Source of the DNA: Plesiocystis pacifica SIR-1
GTDB taxonomy: Bacteria; Myxococcota_A; Polyangia; Nannocystales; Nannocystaceae
NCBI RefSeq assembly: GCF_000170895.1
Contig: NZ_ABCS01000026.1
Span: 41,833 to 105,832 of the forward strand
DNA: 64,000 nt
Reading direction: 5' to 3'
Shown here: positions 8,376-17,019 of the stretch, in pieces
Layout of the letters: each line of letters begins with the position of its first letter
Numbering within the stretch: the stretch's first letter is position 1
Position numbers and translations under genes: made by a program
The notes under the pieces: model-generated
What the model was told of the DNA's origin: nothing
The model's input: the letters and a program-made list of their open reading frames with translations, nothing else
Database searches by the model: none

Positions 8376-11300
8376 TTGAGCAAACTCGAAAACCTGCTCC
8401 CCCTGATCGAACACAGCGCCCTCGTTCGCGCCGCCAGCCCCAAGGCCGTCAAGGCCGGCCAGGAGCTGTTCAAGAACAAAGCCGTCAAGGACATCGTCGT
8501 CGACGGCGACAGCGTCCGCGGCAAGGTCAAGGGCACCCACGCGGTCCCCCACACGACCACGCTCAAGCGCAAGGTCACCCGCGGGGGCAAGGGCAAGAAG
8601 CTCGAGTGCCACTGCACCTGCCCGACCTTCACCGACGGCTGGGAGAAGATCTGCCACCACGGCGTCGCCCTGGCCATGGAGCTGCACGAGCAGTTCATGT
8701 CCGGCGGCGAGCTGACCATGACCGAGAACCCCTGGGTCAAGGACATCGACGCCAAGGCCCGCAAGCGCTACCAGATCCAACAGCGCCGCGGGCTGTGGCA
8801 AGTGACCGAGTTCGGCGCGGGCTCGGCCGCCTCGGCGGCGCGGCGCAGCAAGCGGGGCGTCGCCCCGGGCGACAAGCTCATCCAGCACTTCCTCGACCAG
8901 GCCATCGACGAGACCGACGACGGCGCCGCCGTGCTCGAGGACGTGTCCCTCGCTGGCCTGCTCTACTTCGCCCGCGACGCCTCGGTGTCCCTCAAGGGCG
9001 TCGGCAAGCTCAACTTCGTGGCCGAGCCCCTCGTGCTCCGGGTCCAGGCCGAGTCCCGCCCCAAGGACCACCGCGTCGAGCTCCACGCCTTCCTCGAGCA
9101 CCCGGCGACGGAGCGCAGCTTCGAGGTCGACCAGGGCCGGATCATCACCGGCGCCCCGACCTGGTTTTTGTGGCCCGAGACCGCCGAGCTCTTCCTCGTG
9201 CCCGGCACCCCGCCGTGGACCCTGTCCGCCGTCGCCGAGCGCCCGACCATCGTCATGGACTCGAGCGTCGCCGCCGAGGACATGGACCAGCTCAGCGAGA
9301 GCCTCCAGGCCGCCGGCGTGCCGCCCCGCGATCTCTTCGAGCTCGCCAGCGACTCCCGGGAGATCAGCGCGATCGTCGCGACCATCGAGGGCGGCGCGGG
9401 CAAGATCAGCGTCGGGCTCGCGGCCCGCTACGACAACGTGACCCTGGCGATCACCGGCGAGGACCCCGAGTCGGCCCGCTACTCGGTCAGCATCGCCGGG
9501 GAGGCCATCGCCTTTTACCGCGACCTCGAGGCCGAGGGCGCCGCGCGTCGCCGCCTGCTCGACGGCAAGCTGCGCTGGTCCGCCGCCGACGAGGCCTTCG
9601 TCGCCCTCGGCGACACCGCCATCGAGTTCATCGTCGCCGGCCTGCCCCTGCTCCCCGAGGAGTGGGAGAAGAAGGTCCCCAAGCTGCCCAAGCTGCGCTC
9701 CAAGGCCCCCAAGCCGCGGATCTCGGTCAAGAACCCCGGCGGCTCCGTGCTCGACGTCGAGGCCCTCGTCGACGTCGAGGGCGACACCGGGCTGATCTCC
9801 ATGCGCGACCTGCTGCGCTGGCTCCACGAGGGCCGGCGCTGGGTCGAGCTGTCCGACGGCTCCGTGGCCAAGCTCGACCCCAAGATCCTCGAGCCCGTGG
9901 CCGAGGCCGCCGGCGCCATGCAGTTCGACAAGCACGGCATGGCCGAGGTCAGCACCCTCGAGCTCGGCACCCTCGCCAGGCTGTTGCAAGAGGTCCCCGA
10001 CGCCAAGGTCGCCCGCGACGTCAAGAAGCTCATGGCCAACATGACCGGCGAGCGCTCGGCCCGGGCCCCGCGCAAGGCCAAGGCGCTCACGGCCAAGCTC
10101 CGCGACTACCAAAAGTCGGGCTTCGCCTGGCTGTGGCAGCTGCACCAAAACCAGATGGCGGGCATCCTCGCCGACGACATGGGCCTCGGGAAGACGGTCC
10201 AGGCCCTCGCGCTGCTGACCAAGGCCAAGGAGGCCGACGGCCCCGGGCCCTCGCTGATCGTCGGCCCGACCTCCGTGCTCGGGGTGTGGCGCGGCGAGGT
10301 CAAGAAGTGGGCCCCGAGCCTGTCCGTGCTCGTGTGGCACGGCGTCGACCGGTCCGAGAACCTGCGCCTGCTCAAGAAGACCGACGTGATCGTGACCAGC
10401 TACGCGATCTTGCGCCGGGACATCGACGAGCTCAGCAAGATCCGCTTCCGCTACGCGATCCTCGACGAGGCCCAGTACATCAAGAACTGGACCACGAGCA
10501 CGGCCAAGGCCGCCAAGCGCCTCAACGCCGAGCACCGCCTCGCGCTCTCGGGCACGCCGATCGAGAACCACCTCGTCGACCTGTGGGCGATCTACGACTT
10601 CCTCGCCCCGGGCTTCCTCGGCAAGCTCAGCGAGTTCCAAAAGGGCTACGTCAAGCCCATCGAGGACGGCGACCACAAGGCCCTCGACACCCTGCGCGCG
10701 CGCATCCGGCCGTTCATCATGCGCCGGCGCAAAGAGGACGTCGCGTCCGAGCTGCCGCCCAAGACCGAGCAGACCATCTTCTGCCAGTTCGACCGCAGCC
10801 AGCTCGCGCTCTACAACCGCATCCTCAAGGCCGCGAAGTCGGAGATCACCACGCGCGTCGGCGAGGTCGGCATCGAGAAGTCGCAGATGACGATCCTCGC
10901 CGCGCTGACCCGGCTGCGCCAGGTGTGCACCGACCCCAAGCTGCTCAACCTGCCCGAGGGCACCACCGTGCCCAAGTCGACCAAGCTCGAGGCCTTCCGC
11001 GCGCTGATCGGCGAGGCCGTGGGCTCGGGGCGCAAGGCCCTGGTGTTCTCGCAGTTCGTGTCGATGCAAAAGATCCTCGCCGGGACCCTCGAGGAGCTCG
11101 AGATCGACTACCTGTGGCTGCACGGCGGGACCACCAACCGCGACGAGCTGGTCCAGCGCTTCCAGCAAAAGAGCGGCCCGCCGGTGTTCCTGATCTCCCT
11201 CAAGGCCGGCGGCGCGGGCCTGACCCTGACCGAGGCCGACACCGTCATCCACTACGACCCGTGGTGGAACCCGGCCGTCGAGGACCAGGCCACGGACCGC

Positions 11301-11519
11301 GCCCACCGCATCGGCCAGGAGAAGCCCGTGATGGTCTACCGCCTCGTCGTCGAGCACACCGTCGAGCAAAAGATGGTCGAGCTCGGGGCCGAGAAGCGAA
11401 AGATCGCCGAGTCGGCGCTGGGCCGCGACACCACGGTCGGCAAGAAGCTGACCATGGAAGACGTCGACAAGCTGCTCGAGACGCCGGTCAGCGGCGCGGC
11501 AGCTTGGGAAGAGGTGTGA
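8376..11519 (+). CDS. SWIM zinc-finger SWI2/SNF2-family helicase
   Basis: 1047 residues from a TTG start preceded by GGAG. Residues about 50-100 hold a SWIM zinc finger (CHCTC, then ICHHG; Cys78, Cys80, Cys93, His95). A linker region follows, then the two RecA-like lobes: Walker A in ILADDMGLGKTVQALALL (about 595-610), the DEAQ box in AILDEAQYIKNW (about 694-700), SGTPIENHL, the motif V region SLKAGGAGLTLTEAD and the arginine finger motif TDRAHRIGQ. This is the typical bacterial SWIM-SNF2 layout (HepA/RapA superfamily relatives). It likely uses ATP to move along DNA or remodel protein-nucleic-acid complexes. It stands alone; no restriction or defence partner is adjacent. Confidence 0.92.
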   Translation: MSKLENLLPLIEHSALVRAASPKAVKAGQELFKNKAVKDIVVDGDSVRGKVKGTHAVPHTTTLKRKVTRGGKGKKLECHCTCPTFTDGWEKICHHGVALAMELHEQFMSGGELTMTENPWVKDIDAKARKRYQIQQRRGLWQVTEFGAGSAASAARRSKRGVAPGDKLIQHFLDQAIDETDDGAAVLEDVSLAGLLYFARDASVSLKGVGKLNFVAEPLVLRVQAESRPKDHRVELHAFLEHPATERSFEVDQGRIITGAPTWFLWPETAELFLVPGTPPWTLSAVAERPTIVMDSSVAAEDMDQLSESLQAAGVPPRDLFELASDSREISAIVATIEGGAGKISVGLAARYDNVTLAITGEDPESARYSVSIAGEAIAFYRDLEAEGAARRRLLDGKLRWSAADEAFVALGDTAIEFIVAGLPLLPEEWEKKVPKLPKLRSKAPKPRISVKNPGGSVLDVEALVDVEGDTGLISMRDLLRWLHEGRRWVELSDGSVAKLDPKILEPVAEAAGAMQFDKHGMAEVSTLELGTLARLLQEVPDAKVARDVKKLMANMTGERSARAPRKAKALTAKLRDYQKSGFAWLWQLHQNQMAGILADDMGLGKTVQALALLTKAKEADGPGPSLIVGPTSVLGVWRGEVKKWAPSLSVLVWHGVDRSENLRLLKKTDVIVTSYAILRRDIDELSKIRFRYAILDEAQYIKNWTTSTAKAAKRLNAEHRLALSGTPIENHLVDLWAIYDFLAPGFLGKLSEFQKGYVKPIEDGDHKALDTLRARIRPFIMRRRKEDVASELPPKTEQTIFCQFDRSQLALYNRILKAAKSEITTRVGEVGIEKSQMTILAALTRLRQVCTDPKLLNLPEGTTVPKSTKLEAFRALIGEAVGSGRKALVFSQFVSMQKILAGTLEELEIDYLWLHGGTTNRDELVQRFQQKSGPPVFLISLKAGGAGLTLTEADTVIHYDPWWNPAVEDQATDRAHRIGQEKPVMVYRLVVEHTVEQKMVELGAEKRKIAESALGRDTTVGKKLTMEDVDKLLETPVSGAAAWEEV

Positions 11520-11558
11520 GCTTCTCTCGGCCCGAGCGGGCGTCCCAAGACCGTCTCG

Positions 11559-11954
11559 TCAGAGCCGAAAGGCTGCGGTCACGGTGGTGCCGCTGGGGCC
11601 GGTCTGGACGTCGAACTCGTCGGCCAGGTTGCGCACGCCGATGAGCCCGCGGCCCAGGCCCGTGCGGCTCTGGTACTCGCCCGCGAGGATCGACTCGAGC
11701 TCGGCGATGCCGGGCCCGCGATCCTCCGCGACGATCGTCAGGCGCTTCGTATCGAGGTCGAGGCCCAGGCGCATGGTCCCCTCGCCGACGTAGCGGATCA
11801 TGTTGCGAGCGAGCTCGCTGACCGTGGTCACGACGCGCTGCGCCGGGTAGCCGCGGATGCCCAGGAGCTCGCACATCGATCGAGCGTGGAGCCGAGCCTC
11901 GCTCAGCTCGCGCGGGCTGGACACATCGATGACTGTCTCGTGTCGAGCCTCCAT
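11559..11954 (-). CDS. RsbT/RsbW-like anti-sigma regulatory ATPase
   Basis: 131 residues from ATG 11954 (GAGAG upstream); ATG 11996 would add 14 residues. It is a single HATPase_c domain of the GHKL type: N-box segment TTVSELARNMIRYVG, G1 box VAEDRGPGI and G2 region RTGLGRGLIGVRNLADEF. The small size and these motifs match RsbT/RsbW switch kinases that phosphorylate STAS-domain partners and control sigma factors or phosphatases. No STAS anti-anti-sigma gene is adjacent. It converges on the helicase gene. Confidence 0.8.
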   Translation of the reverse strand: MEARHETVIDVSSPRELSEARLHARSMCELLGIRGYPAQRVVTTVSELARNMIRYVGEGTMRLGLDLDTKRLTIVAEDRGPGIAELESILAGEYQSRTGLGRGLIGVRNLADEFDVQTGPSGTTVTAAFRL

Positions 11955-12007
11955 CCGCGTCTCTCGTCCGCTCGAAATCTGTGCGCCGCTGACCATCCTG
12001 GTCGTCC

Positions 12008-12027
12008 CTGCTCCAGCCGTGGAGCAG
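12008..12027. promoter_or_regulatory. Perfect hairpin upstream of the anti-sigma ATPase gene
   Basis: CTGCTCCA-GCCG-TGGAGCAG, an 8-bp perfect stem with a 4-nt loop, lies 54-73 bp upstream of ATG 11954 (12-31 bp upstream of ATG 11996). It could be an operator or a 5'-leader hairpin. An AT-rich block (12094-12120) follows further upstream. Confidence 0.3.
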
Positions 12028-12245
12028 CCCCTTGTTGTACTAAAGGACAGGTCAACTATAGCTCTTGATCCGCGGCGCGTGGTCCGGATTTCATAAATTC
12101 TGGAATTTTATTTTCTCACGGACTTTTTGCGCGACATTCGTGTCATGGCGCGAGCTTCGCGGCAGAATTGGCAGCGCCAGCGCGGACCGCTCGATCTCTC
12201 GAGCGCGGTCGACACGCCGGCGCAATGGTCGCCAAGTCGGACCGC

Positions 12246-12893
12246 TCAGGCGTTGGGCTGGAGCTCGACGGCGGTGGCGTGGAGGAAGAACTCCTTGCGC
12301 GGCCCGTCGCCCTCGAGGGTGTCGTCGCCGTCCTTCTTGAGGTGGGCGACGTTGGCCTCGTCGAGCTGCTTCTCCTCGAGGGTGCCCTCGACGACCGCGG
12401 TCTTGCCCTTCCCGTCCATGGGGATGGCAAAGGCGTGATCCTTGACGAGCACGCGCGCTTGCATGTCGCCGTCCTTCATGACCATCCAGCAGCCCTTCTT
12501 TTGGCACACGGCCTCGACGGTGCCGCTGACCTTGACGGCCTCGGTGGGCAGGGTGCCGGCGAGCACCGCGGACAGGCCTTGGGTGTCGGCGACGGCAAAC
12601 TCGGCGCCGAAGTGCCCGGTGGACGCGCCAGCGGCCGGGGCCTCCTCGTGCTCGCAGCTCTCGTCTTCCTTCTTCTCGTGGATGCAGCCGGCCTCGGGAT
12701 CTTCCTCGGCGTTGGCGGCGACTTGCTCTTCGCCTTCCTTCTTGGCGTCAGCCTTGGCGTCGGCCTTGGCATCGGGTTTTTCCTCGGCCTTCTCACCGGC
12801 GTTGGCGGAGGCGTCCTTGGCCTCGCCCTTGTCGCAGGCGGCGAGAGTGGTCAGCCCGAGGGCGGCGGTCAGCAAGATCGACATCGAACGCAT
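12246..12893 (-). CDS. Lipoprotein with DUF4920-like domain
   Basis: 215 residues from ATG 12893. The signal peptide ends in the lipobox TLAAC. A low-complexity Lys/Glu/Ala/Asp linker (about 20-75, with repeated DAKADAK) follows. The C-terminal domain (about 95-215) contains SGTVEAVCQKKGCWMVM, the hallmark of DUF4920-type proteins that often contain a CxxxGCWM metal- or redox-like motif, then ARVLVKDHAFAIPMDGKGK. A second Cys/His cluster (CIHEKKEDESCEHEE) lies before the domain. The protein is probably anchored on the periplasmic face of a membrane. Function is unknown. Confidence 0.7.
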   Translation of the reverse strand: MRSMSILLTAALGLTTLAACDKGEAKDASANAGEKAEEKPDAKADAKADAKKEGEEQVAANAEEDPEAGCIHEKKEDESCEHEEAPAAGASTGHFGAEFAVADTQGLSAVLAGTLPTEAVKVSGTVEAVCQKKGCWMVMKDGDMQARVLVKDHAFAIPMDGKGKTAVVEGTLEEKQLDEANVAHLKKDGDDTLEGDGPRKEFFLHATAVELQPNA

Positions 12894-13067
12894 GGCCGGC
12901 AGTGTGCCACTTTCGAAGGGGTGGTCAATCATCCCACTTTGGCTGTCTGCTCACGTAAGGCGGCGCTAACGACCGGTTTGGGCGACTGAGGATGAATTCT
13001 CGTTTCGTTTCCATCGCGACCGAATGGGGGTCTTTACTGTCGCTCGAAAGCTGCGATTTTTGGGCCC

Positions 13068-14288
13068 ATGGACGCGAGCACGCAGCACACTCAGCCGGCG
13101 CCGGTGACGATCGGCGCCCTCGAGCTGTGGCCGCCGGTGGTCCTCGCGCCCATGGCTGGCGTGACCGACTACCCCTTCCGCGCCCTGTGCCGCCGCTTTG
13201 CCCGGGAGGGCCTCGAGTCCGCCGGCTCTAGCGCGGCGATCCCCGGCCTGTTCGTGAGCGAGATGATCACGGCGCGCCCGCTCGTCGAGGGCAACCAAAA
13301 GACCGCGCGGCTGGCGAGCTTTGGCCCCGACGAGGCGCCGCGCAGCCTGCAGCTCTACGGCGTCGACCCGTTCTTCGTGCGCGCAGCCGTGGAGCGCCTG
13401 GTTGGGGAGGGGCGGGTCGAGCACATCGACATGAACTTCGGCTGCCCCGTGCCCAAGATCACCCGCCGCGGAGGGGGCTCGGCGATCCCCGCCAAGCCCC
13501 GCTTGCTCGCGCGCATCGTCGCCGCGGCGGTCGAAGGCGCGCGCGGCCAGGTGCCGGTCACGATCAAATTTCGCAAAGGCATCGACGACCGGCTGATCAC
13601 CTTCCGCGACGCCGGGCGCGTGGCCCAAGAGGAAGGCTGCGCCGCCGTCGGCCTGCACGCGCGCACGGCCATCGAGTTCTACGAGGACGGCGCGGACTGG
13701 TCGTGCATCGCCGAGCTCGTCGACCAACTCTCGATCCCCGTGTTCGGCAACGGCGACATCTGGGAGGCCGAGGACGCCGCGCGGATGATGGCCCAGACCG
13801 GCTGCGCCGGGGTGATCATCGGGCGCGGCTGCCTGGGCCGGCCGTGGCTGTTCGCCGAGCTCGCGCGCCTGTTCTCGGGCCGGCCGATCTACCCCGACGC
13901 CCGCTGCGGCCCGACCTTCGCCGAGGTCGCGCAGATCATGGTCGAGCACGCCCGCGCCATGGTCGACTGGGACACGCACCGCGGCGGCTACCACGGCGAG
14001 GCCAACTGCCTGCGAGCCTTTCGCAAGCACGCGAGCTGGTACACCAAGGGCTTCCGCGGCTCGACCCAGCTGCGCGAGCGCCTGATGAAGGTCGACAGCC
14101 TCGCCCAGCTCGAGGCCGTGCTCGCCACCTGCGACGGCGACGAGCCCTTCCCCGAGGCGGCCCTGCGCGCCGTCCGAGGCAAGCGCGGTCGCCAGCGTCG
14201 CGTCGTCCTGCCCGCAGGCTACCGCGACGAGCTCGACGACGACACGCCGCCCGTGCCCGAAGCCGGTGCGCTCAGCTCAGGCGGCTGA
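13068..14288 (+). CDS. dusB: tRNA-dihydrouridine synthase (Dus family)
   Basis: 406 residues. FMN-barrel enzyme that reduces uridines in tRNA using NADPH. Seen motifs: LAPMAGVTDYPFRALCRRF near the N-terminus, HIDMNFGCPVPKI with the catalytic Cys, IKFRKGID, GLHARTAIEFYEDGADW, FGNGDIWEAEDAARMM and IIGRGCLGRPWLF. The length is above the usual 320-350 residues because of an insertion after CRRF and a longer C-terminus. DusB is the closest bacterial type by motif; the exact subfamily is inferred. Its last 12 bp overlap the 3' end of the converging ferritin-like lipoprotein gene. Confidence 0.88.
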   Translation: MDASTQHTQPAPVTIGALELWPPVVLAPMAGVTDYPFRALCRRFAREGLESAGSSAAIPGLFVSEMITARPLVEGNQKTARLASFGPDEAPRSLQLYGVDPFFVRAAVERLVGEGRVEHIDMNFGCPVPKITRRGGGSAIPAKPRLLARIVAAAVEGARGQVPVTIKFRKGIDDRLITFRDAGRVAQEEGCAAVGLHARTAIEFYEDGADWSCIAELVDQLSIPVFGNGDIWEAEDAARMMAQTGCAGVIIGRGCLGRPWLFAELARLFSGRPIYPDARCGPTFAEVAQIMVEHARAMVDWDTHRGGYHGEANCLRAFRKHASWYTKGFRGSTQLRERLMKVDSLAQLEAVLATCDGDEPFPEAALRAVRGKRGRQRRVVLPAGYRDELDDDTPPVPEAGALSSGG

Positions 14289-15275
14289 CTCGACGCGCAG
14301 GTAGCCCGTGAGCGTGGTCGCCAGCGCTTCGAAGGTCGCGGCCGAGGTCCCGCCAAACTCGGCCGGGAGCTCGGCGAAGCGGCGGGCGCGTTCGGGGAGC
14401 TCGGCGAGGGCGCGGGCCTGGGCCGCGTCGACCTGGGCGCGCTCGGCGAGGCTCAACCGGGTACCAAAGTAGGCGCGCAGGTCCCAGGCGAGCTGGCCGT
14501 GGCGCGCCTCGTCTTCGGCGATGGTCGCAAACACGCGGCGCAGGGCCGGGCTGGTCGAGCGCTCGGCGAACACGTGGGCCACGAGGGCCGCGAAGGTCTC
14601 GCCGACGCAGCCTTCGACGGCGTTGTGCTCGGCGATCTCGAGCAGCGTGCTGGTCTCGGCCTCGACCCGCGTCCGCGGGGCCGGGACCGCGAGCCCGCGG
14701 GACTCGACGAGCACGGTCAGCAGCCTGGCGTGGCGGCGCTCGTCTTTGGACGCAGCCCGGCAGCGAGCCACGAGCTGCGCGGGCGCGCCGAAGCCCTCGA
14801 GCTGCTCGGCGAGCTCGTCGAAGGCCAGCACCGAGGCCGCCTCGAGCACCGCCATCGCAACCAGGGCCTGGCCCACCGCGTCCGCGCCTCCTTCGAGCTG
14901 CGCCTCGACGTAGCCGAGCGGTCGCCGACCCTTGCACAGGTACTCGTAGCCCGTGCCCGCGCAGGTGATGCGGCCCTCTTGGGTCACCGCGCCGTCCTCG
15001 TCGACCATGGGCGGGGTCAGCTCGCAGCTGTCGAGGGCCCCGGCGCTCCAGCCCTGCATCTCCTGGTAGTGCGCGCTGCAGATCTGGTCGCAGGTGAGCT
15101 GGCCCTGCTCGACGCCCCACTCCGTCGAGATCTTCTCGAGGGTCTCGACGGTCAGGACCGCGTCGACCTCGAAGTCCTCCTCTGGCGGGTGGCAGTTCCA
15201 CGTGCTCGGGCAGCCCGCGAGGGTCGGGGCGAGCACGGCGGCGAGGGTCGAGAGCAGGGCGCGGCGCAGGTCCAT
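14277..15275 (-). CDS. Ferritin-like lipoprotein, copy 1
   Basis: 332 residues from ATG 15275 (MDLRRALL); the frame extends 9 bp to a TTG. The signal peptide ends in the lipobox TLAGC. A Cys-containing N-terminal domain (about 25-110) is followed by a four-helix ferritin-like region with a complete set of possible diiron ligands: Glu in AVLEAASVLAFDEL, KDERRHARLL (ExxH), EGCVGETFAAL, and AEDEARHGQLAWD (ExxH). It may bind iron or act as an oxidase or oxygenase on the periplasmic side. It lies 106 bp downstream of a close paralogue on the same strand; the gap is almost filled by a double-hairpin repeat. The substrate is unknown. Confidence 0.7.
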   Translation of the reverse strand: MDLRRALLSTLAAVLAPTLAGCPSTWNCHPPEEDFEVDAVLTVETLEKISTEWGVEQGQLTCDQICSAHYQEMQGWSAGALDSCELTPPMVDEDGAVTQEGRITCAGTGYEYLCKGRRPLGYVEAQLEGGADAVGQALVAMAVLEAASVLAFDELAEQLEGFGAPAQLVARCRAASKDERRHARLLTVLVESRGLAVPAPRTRVEAETSTLLEIAEHNAVEGCVGETFAALVAHVFAERSTSPALRRVFATIAEDEARHGQLAWDLRAYFGTRLSLAERAQVDAAQARALAELPERARRFAELPAEFGGTSAATFEALATTLTGYLRVESAA

Positions 15276-15296
15276 CGCCCGCAATGGTACCGCTCA

Positions 15297-15384
15297 AAGG
15301 GTCAGCCAAAACGAGTTCTGGCCGACCCTCTACCTCTTTAGCCGTCGTGGGCGACGCCACGCCCTACCCCACGTCCACGACTCA
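15297..15384 (-). repeat. Stop-anchored double-hairpin element, copy A1
   Basis: Read on the minus strand, the element begins with the TGA stop of the upstream ferritin-like gene. Hairpin 1 pairs GTCGTGGACG with CGCCCACGAC (one A-C mismatch) around an 18-nt GC-rich loop. GGCTAAA follows. Hairpin 2 pairs GGGTCGGCCAGAAC with the arm GTTTTGGCTGACCC around a short loop. The element ends about 20 bp before the start codon of the next paralogue. Related copies: 25557-25651, 52394-52489 and, in part, 33505-33607. Confidence 0.8.
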
Positions 15385-16383
15385 GGCGGCTCGCTGCGTC
15401 CGAAGGCGACCGCCCAGGGTCCGCCCGAGGGCCTCGAAGGTCTCCGCCGAGGTCCCGCCAAAGGCCGCGGGCAAGCCCGCGTACTGCCGGGCGAAGCTCG
15501 GGAGCTGGTCGAGGGCGCGGGCCTGGGCCGCGTCGACCCGGGCGCGCTCGTCCGCGCCGAGCTTGGTGTCGAAGAAGGCGCGCAGGTCCCAGGCGAGCTG
15601 GCCGTGGCGGGTCTCGTCCGCGGCGATGGTCGTGAACACGCGGCGCAGGGTCGGGCTCGTCGAGCGCTCGGCGAACACGCGGGCGGTCAAGGCCGCGAAG
15701 GTCTCGCTGACGCAGCCCTCGACGGCGTTGTGCTCGGCGATCTCGACGAGCGAGCGCTGCCGGATCTCGGCCTGCGTGTGCGGAGCCGGGACCGCGAGCC
15801 CGCGCGCCTCGACGAGCAGGGTCAGCAGCCGCGCGTGGCGACGCTCGTCCTCGGCCGCGGCGCGGCAGCGGGCCACGAGCTGCGCGGGCGCGTCGACGCC
15901 CTCGAGCTGCCCGGCGAGCTCCTCGAAGGCCAGCACCGAGGCCGCCTCGAGCACGGCCATGGCGACCAGGGCCCGACCGAGCTCGTCCGCCCCGCCGTCG
16001 AGCTCGGCCTCGACGTAGCCCAGGGGGCGCCGACCCTCGCACAGGTACTCGTAGCCCGTCCCGCTGCAGCGGATGTGCCCCTCCTCGACCATCGCGCCGT
16101 CCCCGTCGACCGTGGGCTGGACCAGCTCGCAGCTGTCCGTGGTCCCCACGGTCCAGCCCCGCTCGTCGCTGTACCGAGCGCTGCACACCGACTCGCAGTC
16201 GAGCTCCATCCAGTCCTCGACGCCCCAGTCCGTAGCCAGGGCCTCGAGCTGCTCGACGGTCAGCGGATCGTCGACGTCGAAGGCCTCCTCGGGCGGGTTG
16301 CAGTTCCACGTGGTCGGGCACCCCGTCAGGCTCGGGACGAGGACGACGGCGAGGGTCGAGAGCAAGACGCGGTGCAGATCCAT
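15382..16383 (-). CDS. Ferritin-like lipoprotein, copy 2
   Basis: 333 residues from ATG 16383 (MDLHRVLL; ATG 16392 is also possible). The product is collinear with copy 1 over its whole length: lipobox SLTGC, a Cys-bearing N-domain (CPTTWNC, CESVC), the shared phrase GTGYEYLCEGRRPLGYVEAE, and the same four helices with AVLEAASVLAFEEL, EDERRHARLL, EGCVSETFAAL and AADETRHGQLAWD. The pair arose by tandem duplication. All ExxH ligands are kept in both copies, so both are probably functional. The TGA stop is the first codon of hairpin repeat A1. Confidence 0.7.
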   Translation of the reverse strand: MDLHRVLLSTLAVVLVPSLTGCPTTWNCNPPEEAFDVDDPLTVEQLEALATDWGVEDWMELDCESVCSARYSDERGWTVGTTDSCELVQPTVDGDGAMVEEGHIRCSGTGYEYLCEGRRPLGYVEAELDGGADELGRALVAMAVLEAASVLAFEELAGQLEGVDAPAQLVARCRAAAEDERRHARLLTLLVEARGLAVPAPHTQAEIRQRSLVEIAEHNAVEGCVSETFAALTARVFAERSTSPTLRRVFTTIAADETRHGQLAWDLRAFFDTKLGADERARVDAAQARALDQLPSFARQYAGLPAAFGGTSAETFEALGRTLGGRLRTQRAA

Positions 16384-16471
16384 CCTGGCCATCTTAGGCC
16401 AAGTCGAGGCGAGTCGGCCCACGTCGGAGCAGGGTGGGGGCTCACCCGCCGGGCTGCTACCCTCCCGCCCC

Positions 16472-16960
16472 ATGGCCGGCGACGAGCTCACCCACTTCGA
16501 CAGCGCAGGCGCTGCCCACATGGTCGACATCGCGGCCAAGCCCGAGACCCCGCGCATGGCTCGAGCCCGCGCCAAGGTGGTCATGGCCCCCGCGACCCTC
16601 GAGCGCATCGAGGCCGGGAGCATGGGCAAGGGGGACGTCCTCGGGGTCGCGCGCCTGGGCGGAATCGCGGGCGCCAAGCAAGCCAGCGTCGCCATCCCGC
16701 TGTGCCACCCGGTCCGCCTGACCGCCGTCGAGGTCGCCTTCGAGCTCGACGCCTCGCTGCCCGGGGTGATCGTCGAGGCCACCGTCTCCGCCGTCGATCG
16801 CACCGGCCCCGAGATGGAGGCGATGTGCGCCGCGAGCTCGGCGGCGCTGACCATCTACGACATGTGCAAGGCCATCGATCGCTCGATGACGATCACCGAC
16901 CTGTGCCTGCTCGAAAAGCGCGGGGGCAAGTCCGGACACTGGACCCGCCCTCCGCAATAG
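16472..16960 (+). CDS. moaC: Cyclic pyranopterin monophosphate synthase MoaC
   Basis: 162 residues, the normal length for MoaC. It converts (8S)-3',8-cyclo-7,8-dihydroguanosine 5'-triphosphate to cPMP in molybdenum cofactor synthesis. Hallmarks: MVDIAAKPETPRMARARAKV, the SMGKGDVLGVARLGGI segment, the catalytic region IPLCHPVRLTAVEV, the acidic GPEMEAMCAASSAALTIYDM segment and the terminal KRGGKSG. ATG 16472 is used; no other molybdopterin gene is adjacent. It converges on the fibrinogen-like lipoprotein with a strong GC hairpin between them. Confidence 0.95.
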   Translation: MAGDELTHFDSAGAAHMVDIAAKPETPRMARARAKVVMAPATLERIEAGSMGKGDVLGVARLGGIAGAKQASVAIPLCHPVRLTAVEVAFELDASLPGVIVEATVSAVDRTGPEMEAMCAASSAALTIYDMCKAIDRSMTITDLCLLEKRGGKSGHWTRPPQ

Positions 16961-17019
16961 ACCGCGCGCCCGGGGGCGGCGCGCCCCCGGTCCGGGGGCG
17001 CCCGCGGGGGCAAAAAGGA
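16961..17019 (-). repeat. GC-rich post-stop repeat, copy B1 (short), likely also a terminator hairpin
   Basis: Fills the 59 bp between the convergent stops of moaC and the fibrinogen-like lipoprotein. On the minus strand, TTTTTGCCCCCGC is followed by interlocking complementary GC runs and by GGACCGGGGGCGC, matching the starts of repeats at 19542 and 58044. The GC palindromes can form strong stem-loops. Confidence 0.6.

Noticed and set aside
8169..11644. Long open frames on both strands overlapping the SNF2 helicase gene
   Set aside because: The true frame carries the SWIM finger and all helicase motifs. The others are compositionally biased shadows.
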